A DNA stretch of 64,000 bases, taken from positions 1-64,000 of the forward strand of contig JBBPBK010000109.1 in NCBI GenBank assembly GCA_039720395.1, given 5' to 3'. Position numbers and translations under genes: made by a program. Positions 24,966-37,521 of this stretch are shown here, one piece after another. The notes beneath the pieces were generated by a model. It was not told the DNA's origin and searched no databases. It saw nothing but the letters and a program-made list of their open reading frames with translations. Source of the stretch: Liquidambar formosana. Taxonomy: Eukaryota; Streptophyta; Magnoliopsida; Saxifragales; Altingiaceae. Every line of letters starts with the position of its first letter. Position 1 is the stretch's first letter.

Positions 24966-25224
24966 CTCCCTCCGTTCGTAAATAAGTGGCCTACTTTCTT
25001 TTTTGGGATGTTTCAAAATTATTGTCACATTTTAAAAGTCATTAGTTCTTTTTTATTCATTTCTTAAAATACCTTTAAAAGTATTTTCTCTTTTTCTAAT
25101 GTTTTGCACCCTTGAGGGCAAAATTGAAATCTCAAAACATATGCATTGATCTGAAAACATTTAATAAGGTTTCCTTAAAAAGCTTGTTTTTTCAAAAGGG
25201 ATGGTCAATTTGAAACGGAAGGAA
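24966..25224. mobile_element. Stowaway MITE in intron 1 of copy C
   Basis: The 259-bp insert begins CTCCCTCCGTT, ends AACGGAAGGAA and is bounded by TA on both sides. The matching sequences in B (about 9735-9745) and E lack it. TA duplication and these ends define Stowaway (Tc1/mariner type). Confidence 0.8.
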
Positions 25225-28200
25225 TATCTTTTAATCACTATAAATTCACATTTATGTATGAAGCAGCTCTTAATCTCGAATCAACTTGATTTTTTGCTTG
25301 CATGACATATGTGAGAAAACTATCTAATTCAACGGTGAATTTCACAAAATATAAATCATATATAGGTTATCTAAAAACTTGTGTAAAAAATTATATATAT
25401 TAATCCTAACCTTATTTGTGTAATAGGTAAGTCCCATTTAAAAACCCACTAATGTTTGGCCTTTTTTAACATATAGTTCCCTTAAAGAAAAAAATGGTTG
25501 CAATATTCTTTCCTGGAAAGCTTAAAACTTGAGTAATTAGTGCGACCATAAATCATTCTTCATGAAATTAGATTGAAGAGAGTCAAATGACCATTGTTAA
25601 CTAATTCCATGATAGCGATTACGTGACCATTGTTAATTCCATGATAACAATTAGCGGTGGTGGTACTTGCTAAATTTATAAGGCTGTTCGGAGGGGGATA
25701 TTGTAAGCATTTTTCTTTAAGGGGTTTCCATGAAAAATAATAAAAACGTTAGGAGGATTTCTTGTAGTTTACCCTATAATTTACCTGGATACATAAATCA
25801 TAGAAATGGTGACCTATACCAACTGTCCACTAAAATTTTGCATTAATTTCTCTTTCTACAGGTCCACCCTTTTTTAATATCCTCAACTCATCTATAAAAC
25901 ATCTATAATTTAAGGGGTAATTTGGAAAATAAAAAAACTAGTTAAAGATGAGTTTGGTTAGTTTTAATAATATTATTATTTGGTAAATTCATTTCTTCTG
26001 TAAATGTGTTCAGCCTTTTACAAAAAAACAAAGTATAAACATAGGGCCTTTTTTTTCCTTCTCAAATCAATTATAAGTTGTTTTGTTTAAAAGCTAGATA
26101 AGGACGAACAACCTTATAAATTAAAGGGGGTGAAAAAAAGAAGAAAGAAAGATGAGGACAAGCAAAACAAAACAAAAGTATATATCTCAAGTTACCCACG
26201 TTGAGTTGCAATGACTGTGACGACCATCAGCTTCATGCCTCCATGTCATGAAAGTGCCACGCCACATGTTTGTCTAATCCTTTTTGTACAAATTTTGTGC
26301 AACGAAATTGTATCTTTCAAGTCAACATAAAGGGCGAGATGCCAACTAGCTTTACATGACTTATATACGTCTGCTATCTAGTTATTCTTATATAATCGAA
26401 ACTCCAATTCTCTAGAATTGGTGTCATGACCTTCAAATTTCGCGGGATATATATGAGAAACTTCACATATATGATCTATACTAAATGAAACCCAGTGGAG
26501 TTGTGACATTTTCTGAGCTCACCATGTCAGATAGATCATAATGGTCATAACTATTTGATCCAAATTCTAAAGGGTAGCTTAGTTGGTGTTGGCACCTATG
26601 TCTCAAGAAGCAGGAGGCACTGATTAATTTCAATTCCTTATTTTCCTAGGGGGCCAGCCACCTACCCTAGTTTTTCCTACTGTCGACCTGTGAATAATCG
26701 AAACAAAGATCCGAGCACCTCAGAGACTAAAATACAAAAAACAAAAAATGAATTACATACCTCTTAGACTAAGTACCCATAGAGGGTACATGAAAATTCG
26801 ATTAACATGAAAGATTCCCTTAAGAGACCCATTTGGCTAATAGATCATTAATGTCTTACTAGTATAGGCCACTAATGACATTGACCTTAAAATCAATAAT
26901 TGATCATATTTACAGATGATGTATGAAAGCATGAAAATGAGGGTAGAGAACGTCATGGAAAGAGGGAAAGTTGGCGACGAGTACGTGACTTGCGAACAAG
27001 AGCGAGAAGCCTTCAGCAAGTGGACGGATAAATTTACGCGTCATGATCATCCTACTGTAATTCAAGTTCACAATTCTGATCCCATTTTTTTTATTTTGGT
27101 ATTAATCGATCAGCTCAAATAATTCTCTTCATTTTTTTTTGTTGTTGACCCTTACTTATTTCCAACGGACCATGAATTAACAGGTTTTATTAGAGAGTAG
27201 CAAGGACAAAGACATCACCGGCCATTCTATGCTAAACCTTGTATACATTTCCAGACAAAAAAGAAGGACTTCCCCCCACTATTTTAAGGCCGGTGCCCTT
27301 AATGCCCTGGTAAAGCTTGTCCCTAGGCTAATATGCCCATCATTGTTAATTTTTTTTAGAAGGCTCAGTTTGGATCTCAAAAAGTTAGAGAGAAAGACAT
27401 TATTCATGAATGATTTCCTTTCTTAAGCAAATTTTCATCATTCATTTCCCTCAAACTTTCTCAGATCCAAACAGGAGCTTAAGCTGGCTACCATGGCCAA
27501 TGCATCAATTATCTCTAACCTAGATTGCGTTTTTCTTTCTTTCTTTTTTTTATTTTGCATTTTTTTCCCCTTCTTTAATTTGAAGCTGCGAGTATCGGCT
27601 ACCATGACCAATGCACTAATTATCCTAACCCTTGACTGCGACATGTACTCGAACGATCCACAAACGCCGCAACGTGCCTTAAGCTACCTATCTGATCCTG
27701 CAATGCCGCCGAATTTCGGATTCATCCAGTTTCCCCAGCGTTTCCAGGGGATCAACAAGAATGACATCTATGCTTGTGAGCGTAAACGCTTGTTTCAAAT
27801 TAATCCTTTGGGGGTGGATGGGCTGATGGGCGCTTCTTATGTTGGGACCGGCTGCTTTTTCCGTCGACGAGTTTTCTTTGGAGGCCCATCATCTGTGGTG
27901 TCACCAAATATCCCCGAGCTGAGCCCAGACTACACTGTGGAAAAGCCCATCCAGTCCCAACCAGTTTTGGCATTGGCCCACCATGTAGCTGGTTGCAATT
28001 ATGAGAACCAGACCAAATGGGGCTCTAAGGTAAAGCTTTGGTAATTGAGTAGTGCTAGGTTACCCCATACAAAATGCCCCGTGCATGGGGGAAATGCTGA
28101 GGACTGTAGATGGTCGAGGGATTAGTAAGGGGCGAAAACCCCTAATGCCCTTGGGTAGTTTATTTTTTTTTATTTTTTTTTTCCTTTAAACCCACTAAAA

Positions 28201-29092
28201 TTTCACTAAAAATGTGCAGATGGGCTTCAGATATGGTTCCTTAGTTGAGGACTATTACACGAGTTTTCGGCTGCATTGCGAGGGTTGGAACTCGGTGTTT
28301 TGCGATCCAGATAGGGCGGCATTTCTGGGTGATGTTCCAATCAACCTCATTGATGCTCTGAATCAAAACAAATGGTGGTGTGTTGGCCTCCTTGAGGTAG
28401 GTTTCTCCAAATATAGTCCCATAACCTTTGGTATCAGGTCCAGGGGCCTTCTCGTAGCCCTTTCTTATGCACACTCTGCATTTTGGACCATTTGATCGAT
28501 ACCAATCACCATATATGCCCTCCTACCTCAGCTTGCTCTCCTCGCTAAAATGTCCCTCTTCCCAAAGGTATGTTCCCTACACTCATTCTGAATTTTCTTG
28601 TAATTCTTTCTTTTTTATTTTTTATTTTTATTTTTTTTGTGCTGCGATTCGTAATGATTTCATTGTTTGAATCAAAGTAGTAATATTGAAGGGTTATAAT
28701 ATAACCTTTGTAGCGCAAGGGTGCTGGCACAACATAGGTGGGATAAGCCAATAAGGTTTAGGGATTTTTGGGACTTATCCCTCAATAAGTGGAAGATTTG
28801 GATTTAAGTTTTTATTACCTCTTTGGGCCAACTAATAATATATTAGAATTATCTTGGGTATTAGGTGATGTAGAGTGGACAATTAATGACCGACCCTTAC
28901 TTGTGTCCAAGAACTAGTTAAATCAAAATTCTAAATACCTTGCTGACAAAAAATAATAATAATAATATACTCTATATTAGTAAAAGGGAAAAAAAATTAA
29001 GTCTTTTTCCAAGATCCTAGCATCACAATTCCATTTTTGTCTAAACTGTAGAGTAATTGGGCTTCTAAAGGTAGTATTTCATATTTTTCATA

Positions 29093-29500
29093 TCTATACT
29101 ACCTATAAAAAGATGAATGTAAGAAAAACTTTTGATTGACTAATATACCATTATTCTAATTTTTAAATACACAACTACCCACCCTTCTGCATATATAGGA
29201 AATATAGTAATATGGAAACTATAATTCTAAAATACATACCTTAATATATAAAACACAAATAGGAATTCAAAGGAAACGGAAACTATAATTCTTATATGAT
29301 AAATAGAAATATATAGGAATATGGAAACTATAATTCTAAAAAACATACCTTAAAATATAAAATATAAAATATAAAAAATATAAAATGTTTATCTTTAAAA
29401 ATATTTATGAAAAAAATATAAAATGTTTATGTATTTATTATTTTGTATAACTAATATCATTTAAAAATATTCATGTGCAACGCACGTGTGTTCTATCTAG
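29093..29500 (+). mobile_element. Short Helitron in intron 5 of copy C (408 bp)
   Basis: Begins TCTATACTACC and ends TATCTAG, with a GTGCAACGCAC hairpin about 15 bases before the end. It is inserted between A and T without target duplication. Copy B has the empty site (CATA|TGTGAATAGAAG at about 13540-13552). It shares its first 60 or so bases and 3' hairpin with 32502-34007. Confidence 0.82.
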
Positions 29501-30427
29501 TGTGAATAAAAGTATAAATATCACCATATACCAGACACAATTATAGGGTCTAAGAGTGAAATGGACTAAACTTGAAGGGAAAAAAAGTATAAACTCTTTT
29601 ATATATAAATTTGGTATGATTGAAACTTCTATATTTTCTTTTTACTACCCAAGTAGTGGCAGGTGGCATTTAAGACTTGGTCCTTCTTTTTTTCCCCACC
29701 AAATGATAGAAGAACCACGCATTCAATCCTATTTGAAATCAAAGCCAAGAACTCTACAAAATCCACACCCATATTTGACATCCCACTAGATGTAAGGGCC
29801 ATTGACACATGTTGAGTTGAACTAAGTTTGTACATATCTTTTGAATTGTGTAATAATGATGTAAAACGTGTTACACAGGTCTCGGATCCATGGTTGCTGT
29901 TGTATGTGTTTCTTGTCCTAGGGAGCTATGGACAAGATCTCCTTGACTTCATCTTAGCCGGAGGTACGGTTCAAAGGTGGTGGAGTGATCAGAGAATGTG
30001 GACTTTTAGAGGGCTCTCATCCTATTTCTTTGGATCCCTCGAATTCTCCATCAAATCCATTGGCATATCCATGCAAGGATTCAATGTAACCAGCAAAGTC
30101 GTCGACGACGAACAAAGCAAAAGATACGAGCAAGGATTGTTTGAGTTTGCAGTGCCATCGCCCATGTTTGTGCCACCAACAATGGCAGCAATAATCAACT
30201 TGGCATCGTTGGTCGTGGGCTGCATGGATGTTTTTGGTGGTGGAATTGATGTGGACAGATTGTTTGTGCAGATGGTCATAGCTGGTTTTGCGGTGGTGAA
30301 TTGCTGGCCAATTTATGAAGCCATGATTTTAAGGAGTGATAAAGGAAAGACGCCTACCAAAACTACCGTGGTTTCAATATTTCTGTCATGGACTCTTTAC
30401 AAAATAGCATCCATTGCCCTAAATTAA

Positions 30428-31800
30428 GTATGAAAAGAAATGGAGAGAAGGGCTTCGCTATGTCCGTCCGCAAAGGAAAATACTTGTCTCCACCCTTGGG
30501 TGGAGGAGCTCTTTCTCTCCTCCCACTCATATTTGCTACTTGTTCAAATAAAGAAGGAGAATTGATTGTGTGTATGCATTCCCATGTTTACATAATTGTG
30601 AATACATTTTTAAAAATCCATATTTGAGTGTTATATTTTTATGTTAACATGAATGTGTGTCCACATATTCGTATTAGCTTATTTATTTGTTTGTGATTTT
30701 GAATTCATATTTTTTAAAAATACTTATGACACGTGGCAAAAAATGAATGAAGGTAGGGAGGAGCTCCTCCACCTTGGGGTGGAGGCAAGTAGTGTACCCC
30801 TAGAAAACCCGTCCCCCCTTGCTTTTTTTTTTTTTTTTTTGGGTATTAGAACACTAGTATTATAAGCTAAATTTATTGTCTTTTAATCACTACAAAATTA
30901 TAGAGTAGCGTAGTGGAAGTAATAAAAGAAGAATGCCATCTTAGAAGAACTAGAATTGTAAAACGAAATTACAAAATTTTATTTTTGGTGATGTGTAACT
31001 ATTTTTTCTTTAGGGATTTATGTGAAAATATATGGCCAAACATTAATGGTGGTTTTTTATAATTTATAATTTTTTCTTCTTTGGGTGACTATGGGTAAAA
31101 CAGGGAAGGAGAAAAATTATAAGGTCACACATCAAAATAATTGAATATGTGGACCCCACTATTAGGTAACCATGTAAGTATACACCATTGGACGTTACAC
31201 ATTAAGACTTTTTGCTCTAAGACTACATAAGCAAATGACTATTTTCGTGATGGCGGTTCTTAGAAACAAATTCATATATATAAAATTATAGGACTATTCA
31301 TTAACACCTATAAGACTTTTCACTCTTACATTCATCAATATTTCTTTGTAAAAATAATTTTTTTTAAGATTAAATATTCTTTTCATACAAGTCTTGTATG
31401 CCGAATTTTAAGTTAATCGGATAATAAGTACTATGTCATCTATAGAGTGCCTCAAATTATAATTTTATTTATAAAAATAAATGTAAGTTTTATCAAATGT
31501 TTCTTAATATTACATTAACTTGAAATTCAACATACATAACGTGTATGGAAAGAAAATCTAATTTAAAGATAAAAAATATTATTTTTATAGAAATATATTA
31601 ATAAGTGTAAGAACAGATATCTTCCCATCTTTAAGTATCCCTAAAAGTCCCCTCAATGGTGTAAATATTCAATTCACCTTGTGCATAACGATGAGGACAA
31701 TAAGAAAATATAGTAAAAAACTATGCCGCCGGCGCGACTAGAGCCGTTGGAATTTTGAAGACCAATCTATCCCTAGAAACACTAATAATGGTATCATATT
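30428..31800. other. 3' flank of copy C
   Basis: Homologous to the 3' flanks of B and E, with no gene seen. It has the pair GGTGGAGGAGCTC (about 30509) and GAGGAGCTCCTCCACC (about 30758) shared with E but not B, probably a short foldback insertion with ends near 30470 and 30810. Confidence 0.5.
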
Positions 31801-33402
31801 GGGTGGGCCTATTTCCACACACTTTTTATCTTATTTACACCTCTTTATGGCTAATTTGGTCATTTCCTCATTTTCTTATCAAATTTCCTAATTCTAATTA
31901 AAATAAAAAAGCTTCACCCCTTATTTCAAACCCAATTTGACGATCTAGGACGAAATTTTGGGATTTCTTTGGTCTCGACATCCATTTTTGTATCTTGTTT
32001 AGAGGGAAAACCGAGAAAAAAATAGGTGACGGCTTTTTTTTTCTTCTTTTCTCCTTTTTTTTTTTCTTTCTTTCTTTCTTTCTTTCCATTACTCATCAAT
32101 GCATAAATCTCTATTCATTTCGTCAATCATTAAAACTATAGAACTAACAAATGATCCATCAATTTAAAAAAGATCCATAAGAGTCAAAAGTGAGAAGGAG
32201 AATGAGGGAGAAGGAGATTGAGAGTATAGAAAGGAACAGTATAAGTGAATGTCATGCTGAATTTTGTTGCTTCCACTTCTTCATTTATTTTTATTTTTTG
32301 AATTGTTTTCTTTTTTATACCAGTAGGTGAATGTCATGCTTTTCCCTTTCCTTTACCCCCTCCTTTTCTTGATTTTCCTTTTTAAAGTTCTATAAAACTT
32401 TACCCCAAAAAAAATAGAGTTACTGTTATAGTATAGAAAAGGGGCTGCTGGAGAAACAAGAGGAAAGGAGGGAAGGGGAAAAAGAAGGAGGAGAGAGAAA
32501 ATCTATACTACCTATAAAAAGATGAATGTGAGAAAAACTTTTGATTGACTAATATATCCTTATTTTAATTTTTAAATACACAATTATCCTTTTGCATATA
32601 TAGGAAATATAGCAATATAAAACACATACCTTAATAAGAATTCTAAAGAAACTATAATTCGTATAATAATTAAATAAAACCAAATCCAAATAGGAATTCT
32701 AAGGAAACGAAAACTATAATTCGTAAAACCCTAACAATGTTAACATATAAATACAAATAGAAATACATTATAAAAATCATAAAACCCTAACACAAGAAAG
32801 AACAACTACTGTTTCCTTCTTCTGTCTCTTCTATGTGCCTTCATTGCATCTCCTTTTTTTTGGTACTTTGTCTGGTATGTAGTTTTTAATAAACTTGACT
32901 CATATATACAAATTATGTTTAAACATTTAAATCTCTATCTGTATAAACATTTAAATTTCTGCCTGCATTGCATGATTAGACTTTTAAATCTCTATTTGAA
33001 TTGCAAAATTAGCAAGAAAAAGAAAAGAATCAAAGACGAATCAGTTGAATGAAAATAAAAAAACGCATGCTTGAACAAAAACAAATGAAAACCCAGATTG
33101 AGAGGCCAACAAAAAAAAAAAAAAAAAAAAAAAAAACCTTGAATTGCATAAGTAAAGTTTTGAATAGCACATATAATCTTTGATTATTTTCTAAGGATTC
33201 GCATATTGGAAAAAACTTGAATTGCATTATTGAACTTTTAAATTGCTATTGTTGCATAATTTTCATATTTTGTTGAGAATTCACATATGATCTCTGATTT
33301 TTAAAAATAATCAAGTCAAATTACCAAGAAAAAGAAGAGAATCAAAGACGATTCAATTGAAGGAAAATTAAAAAAGAAGCAGGCTTGAACAAAAACGAAA
33401 CA

Positions 33403-33445
<43 letters not shown>

Positions 33446-34108
33446 ATTAATGAATGCACAAGAAAAAAATAAAATAAAAAGGGAAGGTCTAATGAATCAC
33501 CAAAAAAAGTCCCTTTCAAATCGTGAGACTCATGAAACTTTACAATATCTACCTGCAAACCCAAAATACCTAACTAAACAAAACAAAACCAAAAAGAACA
33601 AAAAGAAAAGAAAATAACTTAGATCACAACCCCAAAAAAAAAAAAAAAAAGTTCAAAATCATTTATAAAAAAATAAATGTATAAGCCCAAAAAAAAAAAA
33701 AATCACAAGCAGTGATCCACCACGCATCGACGAAGAAAATATATATATATATATCGAAATCAAACCATATCAAAGAACCTATGTATAATGAAGTTTCAAG
33801 GATAATTTTAAGCACTATGATTTGGGAAAGATAATGAAAAAAAAAATAGTAATCATATCAAAAGAAGTGAAGGATTAAGTAATCAAAGTGCTTTCATCTT
33901 ATGCAAAGGCACGAAAAAATTATTAAATTTTAAAAATTATTATCATTATTGAAAAAAATAATTTAACTCAAAAAAATTTACGTGCAACGCACGTGTACAC
34001 CAACTAGTATTTAAAAAGGTGAGGAGAAGATGAAAGAAGTTAAATGACTTAAATAACCATAGAGGGGTGTGGATAAGCCAAAAAAAAGGTGTGGAAATAG
34101 ATCCACCC
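31801..34108. mobile_element. Mutator-like element with a nested Helitron (2.3 kb)
   Basis: Bounded by the 9-bp duplication TATCATATT (31792-31800 and 34109-34117). Its inverted ends read GGGTGGGCCTATTTCCACAC on the left, matched on the right with about three mismatches. The B unit has the empty site near 15500-15515. A 9-bp duplication suggests a Mutator-type element. No transposase frame is visible, and about 1.5 kb of the interior is the nested Helitron. Confidence 0.75.
32502..34007 (+). mobile_element. Helitron nested in the Mutator-like element (1.5 kb)
   Basis: Begins TCTATACTACCTATAAAAAG like the 408-bp Helitron in copy C and ends CAACTAG after a CGTGCAACGCACG hairpin. It is bounded by A and T as Helitrons are. 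The interior is AT-rich with several A runs and a C29-A10 run at 33405-33443. No coding frame is recognised. Confidence 0.75.
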
Positions 34109-34266
34109 TATCATATTTGGGAAAATTTTAGATTAGTTAGATTATGAAAAAATAATTATAATTCAATACAAATTATTATTAACCTTTTAGTAAATAATTT
34201 ATAACTTAATTAATTTAACTAAAAATAACTATTAACTGTAATTATTATCTGGTAGCCAGACCAATC

Positions 34267-34482
34267 TAAAAATCCCCTATATATTTTCCACATGGATGAC
34301 CAAACTATCCTTAAGGTCTTGCTCCTAAACTAAATATACTAACTGGTCATGTGAATGAGACCAACCAACTCATCTAAAAATCCCCTATATATTTTCCACA
34401 TGGATGACCAAACTATCCTTAAGGTCTTGCTCCTAAACTAAATATACTAACTGGTCATGTGAATGAGACCAACCAACTCATC
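34267..34482. repeat. 108-bp tandem duplication upstream of copy D
   Basis: Two adjacent, almost identical 108-bp units begin TAAAAATCCCCTATATATTT. The B unit (15660-15775) has one. It lies about 300 bp before the ATG of copy D, so it may alter that promoter. Confidence 0.85.
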
Positions 34483-34678
34483 TGGTCATGCATTTTTTTT
34501 TAGGGAAATATTATGTACAACACCTTATGCGTAATATCAAAATACAATATCTTATGTAACATTATGTATATGGATTAAAACTCACTCAATTAATTTATCA
34601 GACTTTTTTTTTGCTGATATAGGTCGGATACTATACGGTATTATACAAACGGTGCTTCGTATAGCACCACCCTTCTCT

Positions 34679-34687
34679 TTATATAAT
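34679..34687 (+). promoter_or_regulatory. Possible TATA box of copy D
   Basis: TTATATAAT lies about 95 bp upstream of the ATG at 34780. It is the only good TATA-like site in the immediate upstream region. Confidence 0.4.
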
Positions 34688-34779
34688 CCTTACTTTGCCC
34701 ATGACTAATTTTAATCGATCCAATCGTGACCTAAAGACCTACTGTCAGTGTGAGGCCGCAGTAGCAGCAAAGCAAAGAA

Positions 34780-36690
34780 ATGGATGGTTCAAGCAAGTCC
34801 TCCTCCACCACCACCACCACCACCACAACCCACCCCCCTCCTCTTCACACCGTCGAATACATGCCTATTCGCAGTGCCCTAAACTGCGTTTTTGCAGCAA
34901 TTTATGCATGTGCTATTTCAACTCTGCTCTTTTACCATACAAAAAAAATCCTCCAATCAACCACCTTGGTCTTTCTTTCTATTTCCCTCTCTTTGCTGAT
35001 CTCCGATGTGGTTCTCGCCTTCATGTGGGTTACCTCGCTGTCATTCCGCGTGCGCCCCATCCGCCGTCGCGTATTTGTGGAAAACCTCGAACAAGTCAAG
35101 GAAAAAAGTGATTTTCCGGCGTTGGACGTGTTTATATGCACAGCCGATCCGTACAAGGAGCCGCCGATGAGGGTTGTGAATACGGCCTTATCGGTGATGG
35201 CTTATGATTACCCGACGGAGAAGGTTTCGGTGTATGTGTCGGACGATGGAGGATCGGAGCTTACTCTGTTTGCTTTTATGGAGGGTGCTAAGTTTGCAAG
35301 CCATTGGTTACCCTTTTGTAGGGAGAAGAGGATAGTAGAGAGATGCCCAGATGTGTATTTCAAATTGAATCACCCTTGGTGCTCTGAGACTCAAAAGATT
35401 AAGGTAACATGCTCAATTTGCTTATTACTAATTTCAAAGAGTAGATCAGTGATTCCTGATCGAGACTTACTAAACAATTAGTGATCATAATAATTCTAAA
35501 AATAGAAAAAAAAATTGCTTATTACTTGGGTTAGAGCATTTCTCTTTAGTCAACTTTGTATGCGTGTGTTGGGGGAGAAGGCTAGGGGAAGTTACGATGC
35601 CACCTAACATTCTTTCCCCTCTCTCTCATTTTTAATTGGTTAATCCAGAAAAATCTAGATCATTCATAGCTTGTGGGATTGCTAAGATATTAACTGTCCA
35701 AATTTCTTTCACTAGACCACCATTACAATGAAGAAAATCCTTACTCATATAGGACAAACATATATATGTTAATTTGGATGTTCTAATAAGATGATAAAGG
35801 ATTACAGTTTGAAAACTGAAGGTCCTAAATTCGAACTCTTCGAATTTAGAACCATGTGTCGTATTAGACCAAGTGATCCGAAATCCCTAAGGGAGTAGAT
35901 CTAATTACCCATGTTTGGCAAATTTTATTAAGGAAAAAAAATGTTGGTTTATCATAAAAAGACCCATTAGATTAATCGAAGTGCTAATCTCAGATCACTC
36001 TTTCTTTGGTCTTTGGCCATGTTACACAGATGATGTATGAAAGCATGAAATCCAAGGTAGAGAATGTGGTGGAGAGTGGAAAAGTTAACGACGAGTACAT
36101 CACTGGTGAACAAGAGCGCAAGGCTTTTGACAAGTGGACAGATCAATTTACGCGTCAACATCATCCAACTGTGATTCAGGTTTACCATTTCAGCCCAATT
36201 TTTCTCATTCAAAACCAATTTGAACATAATTTGCCATCTGTCCAAATTCACATGTTGAACCAACTTGTTCAACCGATGTGACGCCACATCAGTTGACTAC
36301 TTACTCAAGTCCTTGGGCATATCCATGCTTGAATTTAATGTCACCAGCAAAGCAATTGATGAAGAACAAAGCAAAAGATATCACCAAGGCATGTTTGAGT
36401 TTGGAGTGCCATCGCCCATGTTTGTGCCACTAACAATGTCAGCAATAATCAACTTAGTCTCATTCATAGGGGGAATCATGGGTGTTTGCAGTGGCAGAAA
36501 TTTGGATGGACTGTTTGTGCAAATGTTGATTGCAGGTTTTGCTGTGGTGAATTGCTTGCCAATCTATGAAGCCATGATATTGAGGACTGATCAAGGAAGG
36601 ATGCCTACCAAAACTACTTTAATTTCAATAATTTTGGTATGGGCTCTTTACACAACATTTTCTTTCACTCTAGGGATATGGCAATATTAG
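34780..36690 (+). pseudogene. Copy D: CslG-like pseudogene (type 2) with internal deletion
   Basis: Exon 1 (34780-35403, 208 codons) and exon 2 (36030-36179, 50 codons) are open with good splice sites. They include two membrane helices, DPYKEPP and DDGGSELTL. The N-terminal sequence is clearly different from B, C and E and defines the type 2 lineage. About 110 bp into intron 2 the sequence jumps at GTTG (36292-36295) into the middle of exon 6, and 36292-36690 is open to the normal TAG. Exons 3-5 and the first 159 or so nt of exon 6 are missing, so the DCD, VED and QxxRW motifs are lost. The exon 6 remnant has no acceptor. An active enzyme is excluded, though a short exon 1-2 transcript is possible. 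Confidence 0.88.
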
Positions 36691-37076
36691 CACGGCAGAC
36701 AAATGAAAACCATGAAAATGCTAACAATTAATGTGTGATTCGTCTCCATTTTTAATGTTTTTTTGTGACCGACCTTGATTTGCTTGTCATTTCAGAACTG
36801 TCATGTTAGCCAAACTCTTTTATTTATACTACTTTTTCGGTAGCATTCTATTTTCTTTTTCACCAAAAGTGGAAATTAAATTGCACTTACCCCAAGGTGT
36901 GACAATTACATTGACTACTCTTACAGACAAAAATTCTGCTTAACTGAGAAAGCTAGGTTGGACCAAAAATGGTGAAAAAGAATATTGTGTACACAAATGT
37001 ATGCCTTAATGACCTTTTGTGCATGGCAAATCACTTTATTTCAACTTGAAATAAAAGGCATGCATGACTTTTCACT
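36691..37076 (+). other. 3' flank of copy D
   Basis: Nearly identical to the 3' flanks of A and F. No other gene seen. Confidence 0.5.
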
Positions 37077-37521
37077 TCATGAATTATGCATTTGGATGTG
37101 GAGAACCACCGATTCTTGATCTGGACAACCCATTTCGTTCTCCATGCTAATGGACAACATAGAAAATCTTCCAGAATCTCTTAGACATGTACTTGCACTA
37201 GATGATCCTTCTATTTGTGTCACCTGCTGTTGTTGTTGTTGCTGCTGCTGCTGTAGTTGCTGTCGTTGTTGTTCTAAAGGGACAATTTGTGGGTGCTGGT
37301 TCGACTTATCGTTATCTTGCTGGGGTCGCTGAGGTGCACTAGGTGCTGGCTCTGGGTTGCCAAGCTTGGTAGTAGGGATGATGATGGAGCATCTACAAAG
37401 TGGACAAGTTGAGTTTGAGCAAAGCCAGTGGTGTATTCAATCAATATGAAACACATGCTTGCATAATGGGACCTGCAGCAACTCCTCTTTAATCTCGAAA
37501 TCTTCCAAACATACACAACAT
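37077..37521 (-). pseudogene. RING-H2 finger exon, decayed copy R2
   Basis: Minus-strand homologue of the open exon at 62374-62818, with identical length. It reads CCVCLEDFEIKEELLQVPLC then KHVFHID, but the next zinc-binding Cys codon is TGA. The splice acceptor is also changed (cacag to cccgg). The polyglutamine-coding repeat is near 37225-37275. It should not encode a functional RING domain. Confidence 0.8.

Larger units (their letters stand above)
22427..30427 (+). pseudogene. Copy C: CslG-like pseudogene (type 1), nonsense codon in exon 5
   Basis: All six exons are present: 22427-23053, 26916-27065, 27184-27309, 27586-28029, 28220-28567, 29879-30427. Lengths equal those of B except exon 1, which has three extra codons (AAATTT near the N-terminus). 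The first aspartates, the DCD motif and VEDYYT are intact. In exon 5 the QNKRW motif reads QNKWW (CGG to TGG at 28373-28375), removing the family's Arg. TGG becomes TGA at 28493-28495, cutting the protein before the C-terminal membrane helices. The exon 2 donor is CAA|gt rather than CAG|gt. The normal promoter is replaced by spacer. Introns 1 and 5 hold private hAT, Stowaway and Helitron insertions. Exon 6 is still open, so inactivation may be recent. Confidence 0.87.
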
